From contig JBLHJR010000006.1 of NCBI GenBank assembly GCA_047619205.1, positions 1 through 64,000 of the forward strand: a stretch of 64,000 nt of DNA. The letters are read 5' to 3'. The DNA comes from Endobugula sp047619205 (GTDB lineage Bacteria; Pseudomonadota; Gammaproteobacteria; Pseudomonadales; Cellvibrionaceae). The position numbers were made by a program, and so were the translations under genes. The number at the start of each line of letters is the position of its first letter. The stretch's first letter is position 1. Under the pieces are notes generated by a model. The model made no database searches and had not been told where the DNA came from. It was given only the letters and a program-made list of their open reading frames with translations. Below, piece after piece: positions 8,101-16,936 of the stretch.

Positions 8101-10876
8101 AAGAATGACGCCACTTAGCAATTAAAGGATCTATATCTAACAATAGATTCATGCCTTCGTGCATCAGCATTTCTAAAAAAGCAGGATCAACTTTTGGACC
8201 GGCATGTTCATCTTCGTGACGAATAAGGTGGCCAACCGAACGTTCACGTAATTCAGTAGCACGAGCCAAAAATAATTCTAACTTGTCCATAGTTGGATAC
8301 ATTAGCCGAGATACTTGCTCCAAAGCATCTTCTGTGTAAGTCACACTATCTTTAAGTAACTGTAAAATATCATCATCGATGTTGACTTGATAAGCACGTA
8401 GATCTTTAGCAAACAATTCCATTGGTTTCATCAATTCCGCAATGGGAATTATTTCTGCCATATAAGCACTACCTTTCAAGGTATGCATCGCACGTTGCAT
8501 AGCATCCGTTGGCGGCTCAAAAAATGGGCTGCATGCCTCCATTTTTTGAATGTATTCTCTAATCACAGCCAGGTGAGTTTCAGCTTCAGAACCAAATATT
8601 TCCCATAACTGAACATCTATATCATCGTCAAGCATCTCCGCTGCGTCAACGACAAAACTTTCATTTAGCGCTTGCAAAAGATCTTCTGGCTTTTCACCTT
8701 TGGCCAACTGATGAGCCCAAAGCTGATATTGCTCACAAGTTTTAAGATTTGGAGTGGCCTGCTGCTGACTATAAGCTTCAACCATTGAAGGAAACAATAG
8801 CAGTATTTTTTTAATAAGATCAATTTGTATTTGATCAGGAACTAATGTTTTATCTAAAATACAGTTGAGCATATTTTCAACTGACCATGAAAGCTCACCG
8901 ATATCTGCCGCCTTAACTAAACGACCACTGCCCTTAAGGGTATGAAAAGCACGCCTAATTTCGATTAACTCTTCTTCACCCTTAAGGTTTGACTCCCATC
9001 CAGGTAGGTATTCTGCAATAGTCTGCTGAACCTCACCCGCTTCCTCCGTAAAAATTTCAATAATTTCGGCAGTAGACTCAGCATCAAAATCATCGCCAGC
9101 GTCTTTCGCAGAAGTATCGCTTTCTCGCGTAACCGCAGACAGCGGTTCATTACCGTCTAACTCCGCGACATCATTATCCTGCTCGTCACCAAAAATTATT
9201 TTTTTAACTCTAGAAGGCGGAACACCCAAGCTCACTAAACCTTTTTCCGCACCTTTAAGAATGGCTATATCTTCTTCTTTGGTCAAGGAGAGCACTTCTA
9301 AAAAATAATCAATGCTAGCAATAACATCAGCAAGACTATCCAGCTGGTCCCACTTAGGTTTTTCTGGCTGATTAATTAATTTTATTTCTATGTAACTAGC
9401 GCACACCGATAGGATTTCAGCTGGCGCCGTCAAAGACAGGGTCGATAAATTATTGCTTACGTCCCGCAATATTTGTGGCACTGGCTGCAAATTTTTAATA
9501 TTCCACTGAGTGGCGATATAATTAACCACTGCATCCTTAGCTTCTTCCAAGCCATTCCGACTCTCCTGCAACGCTACTTCTTGAGACTCATCAAATTCTC
9601 GGCTTGCGGAATCACTAGATGCTTGACTGTCAATAAGTGATATTTCCAGCTCATCCTCAACATCAGTAATACTATCTTCAATAGTAGAAAATATCTGCGC
9701 AGGAAATAACACCTCATTATTTTCTTTTAATTCCTCAATCCGAGAAATATTAATTAACATTTCTTGACGCAAATAACCCACACCCAAAATAGCTAAGGTA
9801 TCTGCCACTCGCTGAAATGCATCTTGCACAAAATCAAGATGGATTAAAAATTTCTGTTCAGCGTGACATTGGGCAAGCACATATTTAACAGCAACAAATT
9901 CTTCTAGTATTGCCTTGGCAACTGCCCGCATAGCAGAAGACTCGATGGGTTTAATACCGTCACTATCTTCAACAGACTGGACAATAGGTGAAGCATGACC
10001 CAAGTCATAACATTCAAATATACGATCAATTTCTGGCGTATTACCTTGCAACGGTGACAAGTAGTATAACCAGTTCTTTAAAAATTCATCTTTTGTTTTT
10101 TCATCTAAAGCGCTCACGCCACCTTCAATCAACTGCTTTAATTCAGCATCTAATTGTCGCAACAATTTTTTTATCGATGCATTCTCTGGAACAACTTTTT
10201 CTTGCAAACCAGTAACAAATGCCGCCACTATTTCCCATAAAGCAAAACGCTGTGTACCCTGAAGAATTTTTTGTAGGCGCCGACTAACTTTTAGCAAGTA
10301 AACTAAATTATCTTCGACGTTACTATTATGGATGATGCTTGCGGCTGAAAACTGGTACATTTCGCGTAACTTAGATAGCATCAGGCGGAACTTAGGCTCA
10401 TCTTGAACAATAGCATTACGCGCACCCGTAACAGTATGTGCATAATCAAGATCGGGAGAAAATAGCATAGACTCACTTAAAAAATTAGCACCGCGAACAG
10501 CACGCAAATCGTTAAGCAATGAAAAAACTAACCCCGGCTGGTCACGCTTCGCCTTTAGTGCATGCTCAAGATAGCTTGATAGCTGCACAATCGCTTTCAT
10601 CAGCACATCACTGGCCTCAGCTTTCTGAGGAACGGTATCATCAAGCAGGCCTTGCACTAGAGCCTCGACCTCTGATGCAATCATAGCTGCACCATGAAAA
10701 CCAGCCATATGCAAGCCACCATAAACTTGATGAACATAGGTCAGACAAAATTTTAACTGGATGATATCCGCGGATTCACGAACATAAGCGTCCAATGCTC
10801 GCTGGGCCTGCGAGAGAGTATCCTTGATATCTCTTATGACCCATTCGAGAGCCATATATTGGCGATTATCTGCCAT
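5153..10876 (-). CDS. chpA: ChpA, hybrid CheA-type histidine kinase of the type IV pilus chemosensory system
   Basis: 1907 residues. The N-terminal half is an array of Hpt-like four-helix bundles. Three carry a canonical phospho-His motif: HTLKGSGRL (about 643), HTLKGSAYM (about 800) and HTFKGGARL (about 1102). An earlier bundle reads YGGLHMAGF and lacks it. After a linker come the dimerisation helices, the HATPase domain (LRNAVDHGIED near 1490, DDGAGMN, GRGVGMDVV), a CheW-like domain and a C-terminal receiver (about 1783-1905) with VVDDS and phospho-Asp in LLLDIEMPRMDG. P. aeruginosa ChpA is near 2470 residues, so this one has fewer bundles. It should phosphorylate PilG and PilH. Confidence 0.95.
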   Translation of the reverse strand: MADNRQYMALEWVIRDIKDTLSQAQRALDAYVRESADIIQLKFCLTYVHQVYGGLHMAGFHGAAMIASEVEALVQGLLDDTVPQKAEASDVLMKAIVQLSSYLEHALKAKRDQPGLVFSLLNDLRAVRGANFLSESMLFSPDLDYAHTVTGARNAIVQDEPKFRLMLSKLREMYQFSAASIIHNSNVEDNLVYLLKVSRRLQKILQGTQRFALWEIVAAFVTGLQEKVVPENASIKKLLRQLDAELKQLIEGGVSALDEKTKDEFLKNWLYYLSPLQGNTPEIDRIFECYDLGHASPIVQSVEDSDGIKPIESSAMRAVAKAILEEFVAVKYVLAQCHAEQKFLIHLDFVQDAFQRVADTLAILGVGYLRQEMLINISRIEELKENNEVLFPAQIFSTIEDSITDVEDELEISLIDSQASSDSASREFDESQEVALQESRNGLEEAKDAVVNYIATQWNIKNLQPVPQILRDVSNNLSTLSLTAPAEILSVCASYIEIKLINQPEKPKWDQLDSLADVIASIDYFLEVLSLTKEEDIAILKGAEKGLVSLGVPPSRVKKIIFGDEQDNDVAELDGNEPLSAVTRESDTSAKDAGDDFDAESTAEIIEIFTEEAGEVQQTIAEYLPGWESNLKGEEELIEIRRAFHTLKGSGRLVKAADIGELSWSVENMLNCILDKTLVPDQIQIDLIKKILLLFPSMVEAYSQQQATPNLKTCEQYQLWAHQLAKGEKPEDLLQALNESFVVDAAEMLDDDIDVQLWEIFGSEAETHLAVIREYIQKMEACSPFFEPPTDAMQRAMHTLKGSAYMAEIIPIAELMKPMELFAKDLRAYQVNIDDDILQLLKDSVTYTEDALEQVSRLMYPTMDKLELFLARATELRERSVGHLIRHEDEHAGPKVDPAFLEMLMHEGMNLLLDIDPLIAKWRHSSASAEDWQPVAVELAKVQDGAERANLGSMIQLSNALYTQYQYLIEGQVQASDHLYDVLIDAHYSLLDIIDAIAGGQDLPDINEELLQQLNALSINKNEQENVIINVGSSDANIDTSKKYMSSFVGDSLYEEVDEEIVEIFMEEAAELIEDIDEIIHAWEDGEDAQSSNAGIQRVLHTFKGGARLAGLKILGDLAHDFESYLIGQSRGESSANVITVIHQYQDQLIQNVDALDTPASLPESITSNNVANDEVSNADETVAGIELETVASIDDDSIHTDFVAPRVTTVIDDEVVMPSNESPQYPKESESIQPNISHHDAVVETHVPSAELSANENTNIVSFSPNSVAPVNQTETRGNIELSPNANTARRPAPQETVKVSADLMEELVNLAGETSISRGRMEEQMSDMGSSLNEMDDTVGRLQEQLRRLDIETEAQVIFRQEQLSEREDFDPLEMDRYSQLQQLSRSLTESASDLQDLKFTLSNKARDAETVLLQQSRINTELQEGLMRSRMVPFSRIVPRLRRIVRQIATELGKDVNFEFTNPEGELDRNMMERIVAPLEHMLRNAVDHGIEDTTVREEKGKPSSGRISLSLGREGGNVLLYLTDDGAGMNIDRIREKAIERQLMNRDAELSDQEILQFIFHAGFSTAETVTQISGRGVGMDVVSSEIKQLGGSVEIQSEEGRGTQFIVRLPFTLSVNRALMITMGDDRYAIPLTAIAGIARVPADELAGYYSDPDSRFSYADNEYQLQYLGTLLDKSAPPKVEGHVLPVPVLLVRSTDHSVAIQVDSLQGSREIVVKTLGAQFSSVQGLSGATIMGDGHVVVILDVYAMIRQQYALSHSQTLLATDVPQQQASVRNPLIMVVDDSVTVRKVTTRFLEREGFDVITAKDGVDAIATLQDHSPDLMLLDIEMPRMDGFEVAKRVRSSSRTADLPIIMITSRTGEKHRQTGLAAGANEYMGKPFQEDQLLKNISQLLTITNGLTSV

Positions 10877-10920
10877 GCTATCTTCTCACTTGATTTCCAT
10901 CAAAAAATGAACATACATTA

Positions 10921-11775
10921 TTACACGCCCTTAATGTATGCTTGAACTTCACCACTATCAGTTTTTTGCATTTTTGGGTGCTGCCAATCAGTAGTTTCGC
11001 CTAGACCAATAACTAATAGCCCGCCAGGCTTCAAGCGATTAACTAGCTGGTTTAATATTTCTCGGCGGCGCCAACGACGAAAATAGATGAGTACATTTTG
11101 ACAAAAAATCACATCCATCAATTGCATCGGCATAACATTTAAATTATTAATATTTGCCTGAGAAAAACATACGCGTTTCTTTAATCTTGGCAACACTTCA
11201 GACTGGTCATCTTCGTAGGGACGAAAATGATTTTTTCTTTCACTCGCAGTAAGAAAACACATACTACGTGGGCCATAGACACCCCTCCGAGCAATAGACA
11301 GTGCTGGCAAGCTTACATCAACAGCCGTCACACCAAAATAAAAGTGCTCGTTTGACTCCCTTAAACATTCACTCGCCACCATGGCAAGCCCATAGGGTTC
11401 TTCTCCGGTTGAACAACCAACGCTCCATACATCGAAGCTATTTTGCAATGTTTTTTGTTTTATTTTATTTTTTAAATATTGGCGCACAAAATCCAGCGAG
11501 GGGCGGTGACGAAAAAAGGTTGTTTCTTTAACAACTAGGCGATCAACCAACACCTGCCACTCTACCAGTCCGGCTTTATTATCCTGTTTAACTTGCTCGT
11601 AGTAGTCGTCATAACTAATAACGCCAAGCTCACGCATACGAATAGCAATTTGCGTTTGCAGCAACACTTTTTGTTGTGGTGCCAGCTGAATACCCGTACG
11701 TGACTCAAGTAGCTTTTCCCACAATAAAAATTTGCCTTCGGGTAGTACATCAAATTTCTTAAAAGACCAGGACAT
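10921..11775 (-). CDS. pilK: PilK, CheR-type receptor methyltransferase
   Basis: 284 residues. An N-terminal helical CheR domain (RTGIQLAPQQKVLLQTQIAIRMRELG is split over about residues 25-50) is followed by a SAM-binding fold with VWSVGCSTGEEPYGLAM and DVIFCQNVLIYFRRW, the classic CheR motifs. It should methylate glutamates on PilJ using S-adenosylmethionine. It starts 1 bp after pilJ and precedes chpA by about 45 bp, as in the canonical cluster. Confidence 0.93.
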   Translation of the reverse strand: MSWSFKKFDVLPEGKFLLWEKLLESRTGIQLAPQQKVLLQTQIAIRMRELGVISYDDYYEQVKQDNKAGLVEWQVLVDRLVVKETTFFRHRPSLDFVRQYLKNKIKQKTLQNSFDVWSVGCSTGEEPYGLAMVASECLRESNEHFYFGVTAVDVSLPALSIARRGVYGPRSMCFLTASERKNHFRPYEDDQSEVLPRLKKRVCFSQANINNLNVMPMQLMDVIFCQNVLIYFRRWRRREILNQLVNRLKPGGLLVIGLGETTDWQHPKMQKTDSGEVQAYIKGV

Positions 11776-11776
11776 A

Positions 11777-14146
11777 TTAGCTTACAGAATCTTTTTCTTT
11801 TTCATCGATAAAGTCAAAGTCACTCAGATCAAAATCATCAGCCGACAAATCAACCCCTTCACTTTCAGCCAAACTTAGCATCTCCTCTGAAAAATCATAT
11901 TCATCCTCACTTAGCGCTGCGCTAGCTCTTGGCATATTGCCCGGGCTCTCAAAATCATCCGTCTCAAAATTAAACTCTTCATTATTGTCAAACAAGCCCG
12001 CTAAGTCGTCGACAATATTGTCATCGACCACATCTAAACCTAAACTTGCATCTGGAGAATACTCATCCTGCACATCATCCAGCGCCATATCATTAGCCGA
12101 CAGCCATGCATCACTATCAATATCGTCAATATCGGTATCCAACTCATCAGGCAACGTAAAGCCCGCTACTGATTCACGCAACTCAAGCGCCATATCCGCT
12201 AGATCACCAATGGCCTGCGCCGTCGCACCGGTACCCGCAGATGTTTGCGAAGTGATTTCTTGAATAACATTCATCGTATTAGAAATATGACCGGCTGAAG
12301 ATGCCTGCTGACGTGCCGCGTTCGAAATATTCTGAATAAGTTCGGCCAAGTTTGCCGATACACCTTCAATCTCTTCCAGTGCGACACCCGCATCTTGCGC
12401 TAGCCTTGCACCGCCAACCACTTCTGATGTGGTTTGCTCCATTGATTTTACCGCTTCATTCGTATCCGTCTGAATCGTTTTCACCAATGACTCAATTTGC
12501 TTAGTCGCACCAGCAGAACGTTCCGCAAGACGCTGCACCTCATCCGCTACCACCGCAAAACCTCGACCCGCATCACCCGCCATCGATGCCTGAATGGCAG
12601 CATTCAACGCGAGAATGTTAGTTTGATCCGCAATATCATTAATCAAACTTACGATATCACCAATTTCTTGAGATGATTCACCAAGACGCTTAATACGCTT
12701 AGAAGTATCTTGAATTTGCTCACGAATAGTATCCATGCCATGAATCGTATTTTGCACCAGCTTTGCGCCGTTATTGGCAATCGACACCGACTTACTCGCA
12801 ACCAATGCAGATTCAGCAGCGTTAGCCGATACCTGATCAATAGTTACCGCCATTTCATTAATTGCTGCAGAAGCACCCGCAATTTCTTGCGCCTGGTGAT
12901 CCGACGCTTCGGCAAGATGTAACGCCGTTTGCTGTGATTCCTGCGCAGCACCCGATACCTGTACCGCGGTTTTATTAATACGGGAAACCAATTGCCTCAA
13001 TTGGTCAATGGTATAGTTAACCGAGTCCGCAATGGCGCCAGTAAAATCTTCCGATACCGTTGTCGTTACCGTCAAGTCACCATCGGCGAGATCCGCCAAC
13101 TCATCCAGCAAACGCAGAATAGCAGCCTGCACGTTTTCATTTTCAGATTGCTCCAACTGAATAATTTCACGAGACGATTGTTTCTGAGCGTATATAAAAC
13201 CAACAACACTTAACATAAAACCAATTAGGGCAAATAATACCAATATTGGCTGATAAAAACGTTGTGACTCTAAAGTTTCAAGACCCAAGCTCATATCATC
13301 CAGTGCAAGCTGCAAGCCATCAAAACTAGCGCTTACCTTACTCTGCGCATCTCGAGCCAGCAATAACGCTTCTACGGCATTAATGATGTAGGTTTCTGCC
13401 TGATCAATACCTACAATTAAGCTTTGCACATTTTCTATATCTGCTCTAACCGCTTTATCTTTAATTGCGTTAATTTTTTTAGCCGCGTCTCCGCCCAACA
13501 ATGCCTCATAATTATTTTCGTAACCAACCACATCACCCCTATAACGATCAAACGCTTGGCTACTGGTGCTTACCACTCCAGCAAATTTTTTCATATTATT
13601 TGCCATTGATCTAAGTAAAATAGGCTGATCATTCAACATGCTGACCTGCTCTTTAGTACCGCCTTTTGATACCGTTCTTGCTACCGTACCTACAATGATT
13701 TTTTGTGACTCAGTGGCCGCCTCGTCTAGCTTAGTTGCTGTCGCATTAATCAAAGCAATCGCATATTCAATATCACCGATAATTGCCGAGTTATTACGAA
13801 TGCTGCGCCAGAAATTAATTGCAGACTCATACTCGTCAGCTAGCTGTTCTTTAGTAAAGCTATCCGCTTGCAACAAAAAATTGATGGTGTTATCCATTGT
13901 ATCAACGGTTGCCACCAATGCATCAATCGCAGCAGGGTCACCCGTGACCGTTTTACGCGAGAAGAATAAAACATTTTTTGAAAGTGTCTGAAACTCACTA
14001 ATTTTCTGGATATTTTCAGTGTCTCTCTTGGTGTTTTCCCATATCTTATAGCCCCAAAAAATCGACACCATCAATAATATTAACGCACTAACCGCAAAAA
14101 CTAGCAGCCAGTAACGCTCCGAAAAAATACCTTTATCATTTTTCAT
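11777..14146 (-). CDS. pilJ: PilJ, methyl-accepting chemotaxis protein of the Pil-Chp system, with an acidic C-terminal extension
   Basis: 789 residues. TM1 is at about 11-31, a large helical periplasmic sensor follows, and TM2 is at about 298-320, then HAMP and the MCP signalling hairpin with EVQRLAERSAGATKQIESL at the tip. The usual PilJ sequence ends near VAGFTLP (about residue 670); P. aeruginosa PilJ is about 680 residues. Here a further ~115 residues follow, strongly acidic with repeated Asp-Asp clusters such as SADDFDLSDFDF. No known domain is visible in the tail. It is the receptor feeding ChpA through PilI. Confidence 0.95.
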   Translation of the reverse strand: MKNDKGIFSERYWLLVFAVSALILLMVSIFWGYKIWENTKRDTENIQKISEFQTLSKNVLFFSRKTVTGDPAAIDALVATVDTMDNTINFLLQADSFTKEQLADEYESAINFWRSIRNNSAIIGDIEYAIALINATATKLDEAATESQKIIVGTVARTVSKGGTKEQVSMLNDQPILLRSMANNMKKFAGVVSTSSQAFDRYRGDVVGYENNYEALLGGDAAKKINAIKDKAVRADIENVQSLIVGIDQAETYIINAVEALLLARDAQSKVSASFDGLQLALDDMSLGLETLESQRFYQPILVLFALIGFMLSVVGFIYAQKQSSREIIQLEQSENENVQAAILRLLDELADLADGDLTVTTTVSEDFTGAIADSVNYTIDQLRQLVSRINKTAVQVSGAAQESQQTALHLAEASDHQAQEIAGASAAINEMAVTIDQVSANAAESALVASKSVSIANNGAKLVQNTIHGMDTIREQIQDTSKRIKRLGESSQEIGDIVSLINDIADQTNILALNAAIQASMAGDAGRGFAVVADEVQRLAERSAGATKQIESLVKTIQTDTNEAVKSMEQTTSEVVGGARLAQDAGVALEEIEGVSANLAELIQNISNAARQQASSAGHISNTMNVIQEITSQTSAGTGATAQAIGDLADMALELRESVAGFTLPDELDTDIDDIDSDAWLSANDMALDDVQDEYSPDASLGLDVVDDNIVDDLAGLFDNNEEFNFETDDFESPGNMPRASAALSEDEYDFSEEMLSLAESEGVDLSADDFDLSDFDFIDEKEKDSVS

Positions 14147-14278
14147 TAATTAACTCCTAGCGAACACCTAATAAGAGGATAATTTCAGTTAACAAGACTG
14201 ACACTAACTTTATACTTACGCTATTTTTACTTATAATTATGTATAATTTTAAGTAGCAACATTACTTCATCACTACAA

Positions 14279-14824
14279 TTAGTTTACCGCAACATTTAAA
14301 AAACTCGCATCCTGAGACAACACCTGCGAAGAAAATACCATCCATCGCCGACCATCCTGCTCATAGTAACCATTAACAAAGTCACCCAACCTTGATGGCA
14401 ATGCCATATCCACTGTCGCCACTTTCGAACTCGCATCAAAATATTGCATACCGAACACACGATCAACCCACAAACCTGCATACACTGATGAGTTATCAAG
14501 CACCAACAAACGTTGCTTTTTTTTATGGCCCGACAAACTACCTGAATAAAAAGCCGCTAAATCGAATAGTGGCAATAAACGTCCGCGGACATTGGACACA
14601 CCTTTCACCCAATCATGCACACTAGGCAAACGCGTGTAAGGAGGGATTTCCAACATTTCCGCCAACTCTTGCATGGGGATAACAAAGTCGAAGCCGAGTA
14701 CAGAAAAACCAATACCACTCCATTGCTCAACAGTATCGATTTGGGCAGGTAATTGTTGCGCATTAGATAGGCTCTTCTTAGCCAAAGCTTGCAACACACT
14801 GTATGCAGACACCTGTCCTGACAT
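14279..14824 (-). CDS. pilI: PilI, CheW-like coupling protein
   Basis: 181 residues from ATG 14822-14824, chosen because GAGG lies seven bases upstream; the GTG at 14833 would add three residues. A single CheW domain is visible: GFSVLGFDFVIPMQELAEML, VKGVSNVRGRLLPLFDL and a final SFLNVAVN strand (segments listed separately). It couples PilJ to the kinase ChpA. It is in the conserved order pilG-pilH-pilI-pilJ. About 130 bp separate it from pilJ. Confidence 0.93.
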   Translation of the reverse strand: MSGQVSAYSVLQALAKKSLSNAQQLPAQIDTVEQWSGIGFSVLGFDFVIPMQELAEMLEIPPYTRLPSVHDWVKGVSNVRGRLLPLFDLAAFYSGSLSGHKKKQRLLVLDNSSVYAGLWVDRVFGMQYFDASSKVATVDMALPSRLGDFVNGYYEQDGRRWMVFSSQVLSQDASFLNVAVN

Positions 14825-14913
14825 TCTTTTCACCTCAATAGTCAGCTTGCTTTATGCTTATTATTGCAAGCCCTAAAAACCACATTAACCTAAAATACCC
14901 ATGCTTCAACGCA

Positions 14914-15276
14914 TTACGATAAAGCTTCACCCATTGCGTTAAGCAACTGCATCTCCGTAATTGGCTTTACCAAATAAGCGCTAGCCCCCTGCCTCATACC
15001 CCACACCTTATCTGTTGCCTGATCTTTGGTGGATACAATAACTACGGGGACATTAGCCGTTTCTGGGTAACGACTCAACTGTCGAGTCGCCTGAAAACCA
15101 TTTAAACCTGGCATAACCACATCCATCAATATCAAGTCTGGGGGGCTAGTCTTTGCCATTTTTAGGCCCTGCTCACCCGTTTTAGCGACCTCCACACTGT
15201 ACCCATTCTTTTCAAGAATCGTGGTCAGTTTGTACACCTCTGTAGGCGAATCATCAATTATTAATACACGCAGCAT
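14914..15276 (-). CDS. pilH: PilH, single-domain response regulator
   Basis: 120 residues, a stand-alone receiver: acidic pair in LIIDDSP, phospho-Asp in LILMDVVMPGLNGF, Thr/Ser switch in VVIVSTKDQ and Lys in YLVKPI. The start is ATG 15274-15276 with GAGGAAG upstream; the earlier TTG at 15288 is unlikely. In the Pil-Chp system PilH acts with the retraction motor and as a phosphate sink. It is codirectional with pilG, 46 bp downstream. Confidence 0.93.
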   Translation of the reverse strand: MLRVLIIDDSPTEVYKLTTILEKNGYSVEVAKTGEQGLKMAKTSPPDLILMDVVMPGLNGFQATRQLSRYPETANVPVVIVSTKDQATDKVWGMRQGASAYLVKPITEMQLLNAMGEALS

Positions 15277-15322
15277 AAACTTCCTCAAACTTTTTCATAA
15301 AATTACAACATAGAGTTACATG

Positions 15323-15700
15323 CTAGGTATAGGTTTCTATAGCGCCTAGCAGTTCAGTTTTACTAAATGGCTTGGTCAAATATTGATCAGACCCGACTAT
15401 CCGACCCTTAGCCTTGTCAAATAAGCCATCCTTACTTGATAACATAATGACCGGTGTTGACTTAAACTCACTATTATTTTTAATTAATGCGCAGGTTTGA
15501 TAGCCATCTAGACGCGGCATCATAATATCAACAAAGATAATGTTCGGTCGGCAGTCCGCTATTTTAGCTAAAGCGTCAAATCCATCTATTGCAGTGACAA
15601 CCTCACACCCAGCCTTGGTTAGTAATGTTTCAGCAGTCCGACGTATGGTTTTGCTGTCATCAATAACCATAACCTTTAGGTTTTTCAAAGTCGTACTCAT
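15323..15700 (-). CDS. pilG: PilG, single-domain response regulator
   Basis: 125 residues, a receiver with VMVIDDSKTIRRTAE, phospho-Asp in IIFVDIMMPRLDGYQ, VIMLSSKDG and the YLTKPFSK lysine motif. The order identifies it as PilG, the regulator that links ChpA to pilus extension. It is the first gene of the pil-chp operon and is divergent from gshB across a 267-bp intergenic region, where its promoter must lie. Confidence 0.94.
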   Translation of the reverse strand: MSTTLKNLKVMVIDDSKTIRRTAETLLTKAGCEVVTAIDGFDALAKIADCRPNIIFVDIMMPRLDGYQTCALIKNNSEFKSTPVIMLSSKDGLFDKAKGRIVGSDQYLTKPFSKTELLGAIETYT

Positions 15701-15979
15701 ACAACCGTAATCCTCTGTAATCTATCACTGTAATTGTTATTTTTTTAAGCTATGTCGACTATTATCAGAGTTAAGACAATGACCTTCAATTCAACAGGTT
15801 TCATTTTTAACACAGAAGCCATTATATATCCATAAAATGCCCCTATAAAATTAACATTTCTCGTTAACAAAACGATGTATGTCTCTCTTAACACTGATAA
15901 AAATATTAAACTATTGTAGACTGCGGAGATAAACTTAAACAAGAATCACCACACAACTATAGCCAGAGTGAATATCACT

Positions 15980-16936
15980 ATGACCATAAGTCTCGGTGTA
16001 GTAATGGACCCCATTACACACATTAACTTCCATAAAGACACCACCCTCTCACTACTGCTATCTGCAGCAGAAAAAGGCTGGGAACTTATTTATTTTGAGC
16101 CCAGTGGGCTGTTTTTAGATGACAATATTGCCAAGGGCTATGGCAAGCCGCTAAAGGTATTTGCTAATGAACAGAAATGGTATGCCTTAGGTAGTGAGAC
16201 CATTTACACCTTAGGCGAGATAGACAGCATTTTAATGCGTAAAGACCCGCCTTTTGATGTGCCTTTTTTACAATCTACGTTTATTTTAGAAGCCGCACAA
16301 GAACAAGGCTGCCTAGTCGTCAACAATCCTCGCAGCCTACGCGACTGCAATGAGAAGCTCTTTGCCACTCAATTCCCCCAATGTTGCCCTCCGCTAACTG
16401 TCAGCCAAAATGCCGCTCACCTAAGGGCATTTCACGCCTCACACAAAGATGTTATTTTCAAGCCTTTAGATGGCATGGGTGGCAGCGGTATATTTCGCTG
16501 CAAAAGTGATGACCCCAATATTGGCGTAATCTTAGAAATCCTGACCGGCCAAGGGGAAATGGTAATGGCGCAAAAGTTTATCCCTGACATTAAAAACGGT
16601 GACAAACGCATTTTAGTCGTTAACGGTATACCCGTGCCTTATTGCCTTGCCCGCATCCCTGCGCAAGGAGAAACTCGAGGTAACCTAGCCGCTGGAGGTA
16701 GCGGTCACCCCCAAGCGTTAACTGCAAGAGATTACTGGATTGTTGAGCAAGTCGCGCCCACACTGATTGAAAAAGGCTTATTTTTTGTAGGACTCGATGT
16801 CATCGGCGATTACCTGACAGAAATCAATGTCACTAGCCCAACCTGCGTACAAGAAATCGATCGTGCATACGACACTCGAATTGGAGAACGCTTAATGGAT
16901 GCCATCGCTCAACAACTGAAAGCAAAAACTCAATAA
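15980..16936 (+). CDS. gshB: Glutathione synthetase
   Basis: 318 residues from ATG 15980, chosen because the protein then starts MTISLGVVMDPI, as in E. coli GshB; a GTG at 15968 would add four residues. ATP-grasp features are clear: FKPLDGMGGSGIFR, the MVMAQKFIPDIKNGDKR segment, and LFFVGLDVIGDYLTEINVTSP at the magnesium site (given as segments). It joins gamma-glutamylcysteine to glycine using ATP in the cytosol. The stop codon abuts the tonB3 start. Confidence 0.95.
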   Translation: MTISLGVVMDPITHINFHKDTTLSLLLSAAEKGWELIYFEPSGLFLDDNIAKGYGKPLKVFANEQKWYALGSETIYTLGEIDSILMRKDPPFDVPFLQSTFILEAAQEQGCLVVNNPRSLRDCNEKLFATQFPQCCPPLTVSQNAAHLRAFHASHKDVIFKPLDGMGGSGIFRCKSDDPNIGVILEILTGQGEMVMAQKFIPDIKNGDKRILVVNGIPVPYCLARIPAQGETRGNLAAGGSGHPQALTARDYWIVEQVAPTLIEKGLFFVGLDVIGDYLTEINVTSPTCVQEIDRAYDTRIGERLMDAIAQQLKAKTQ

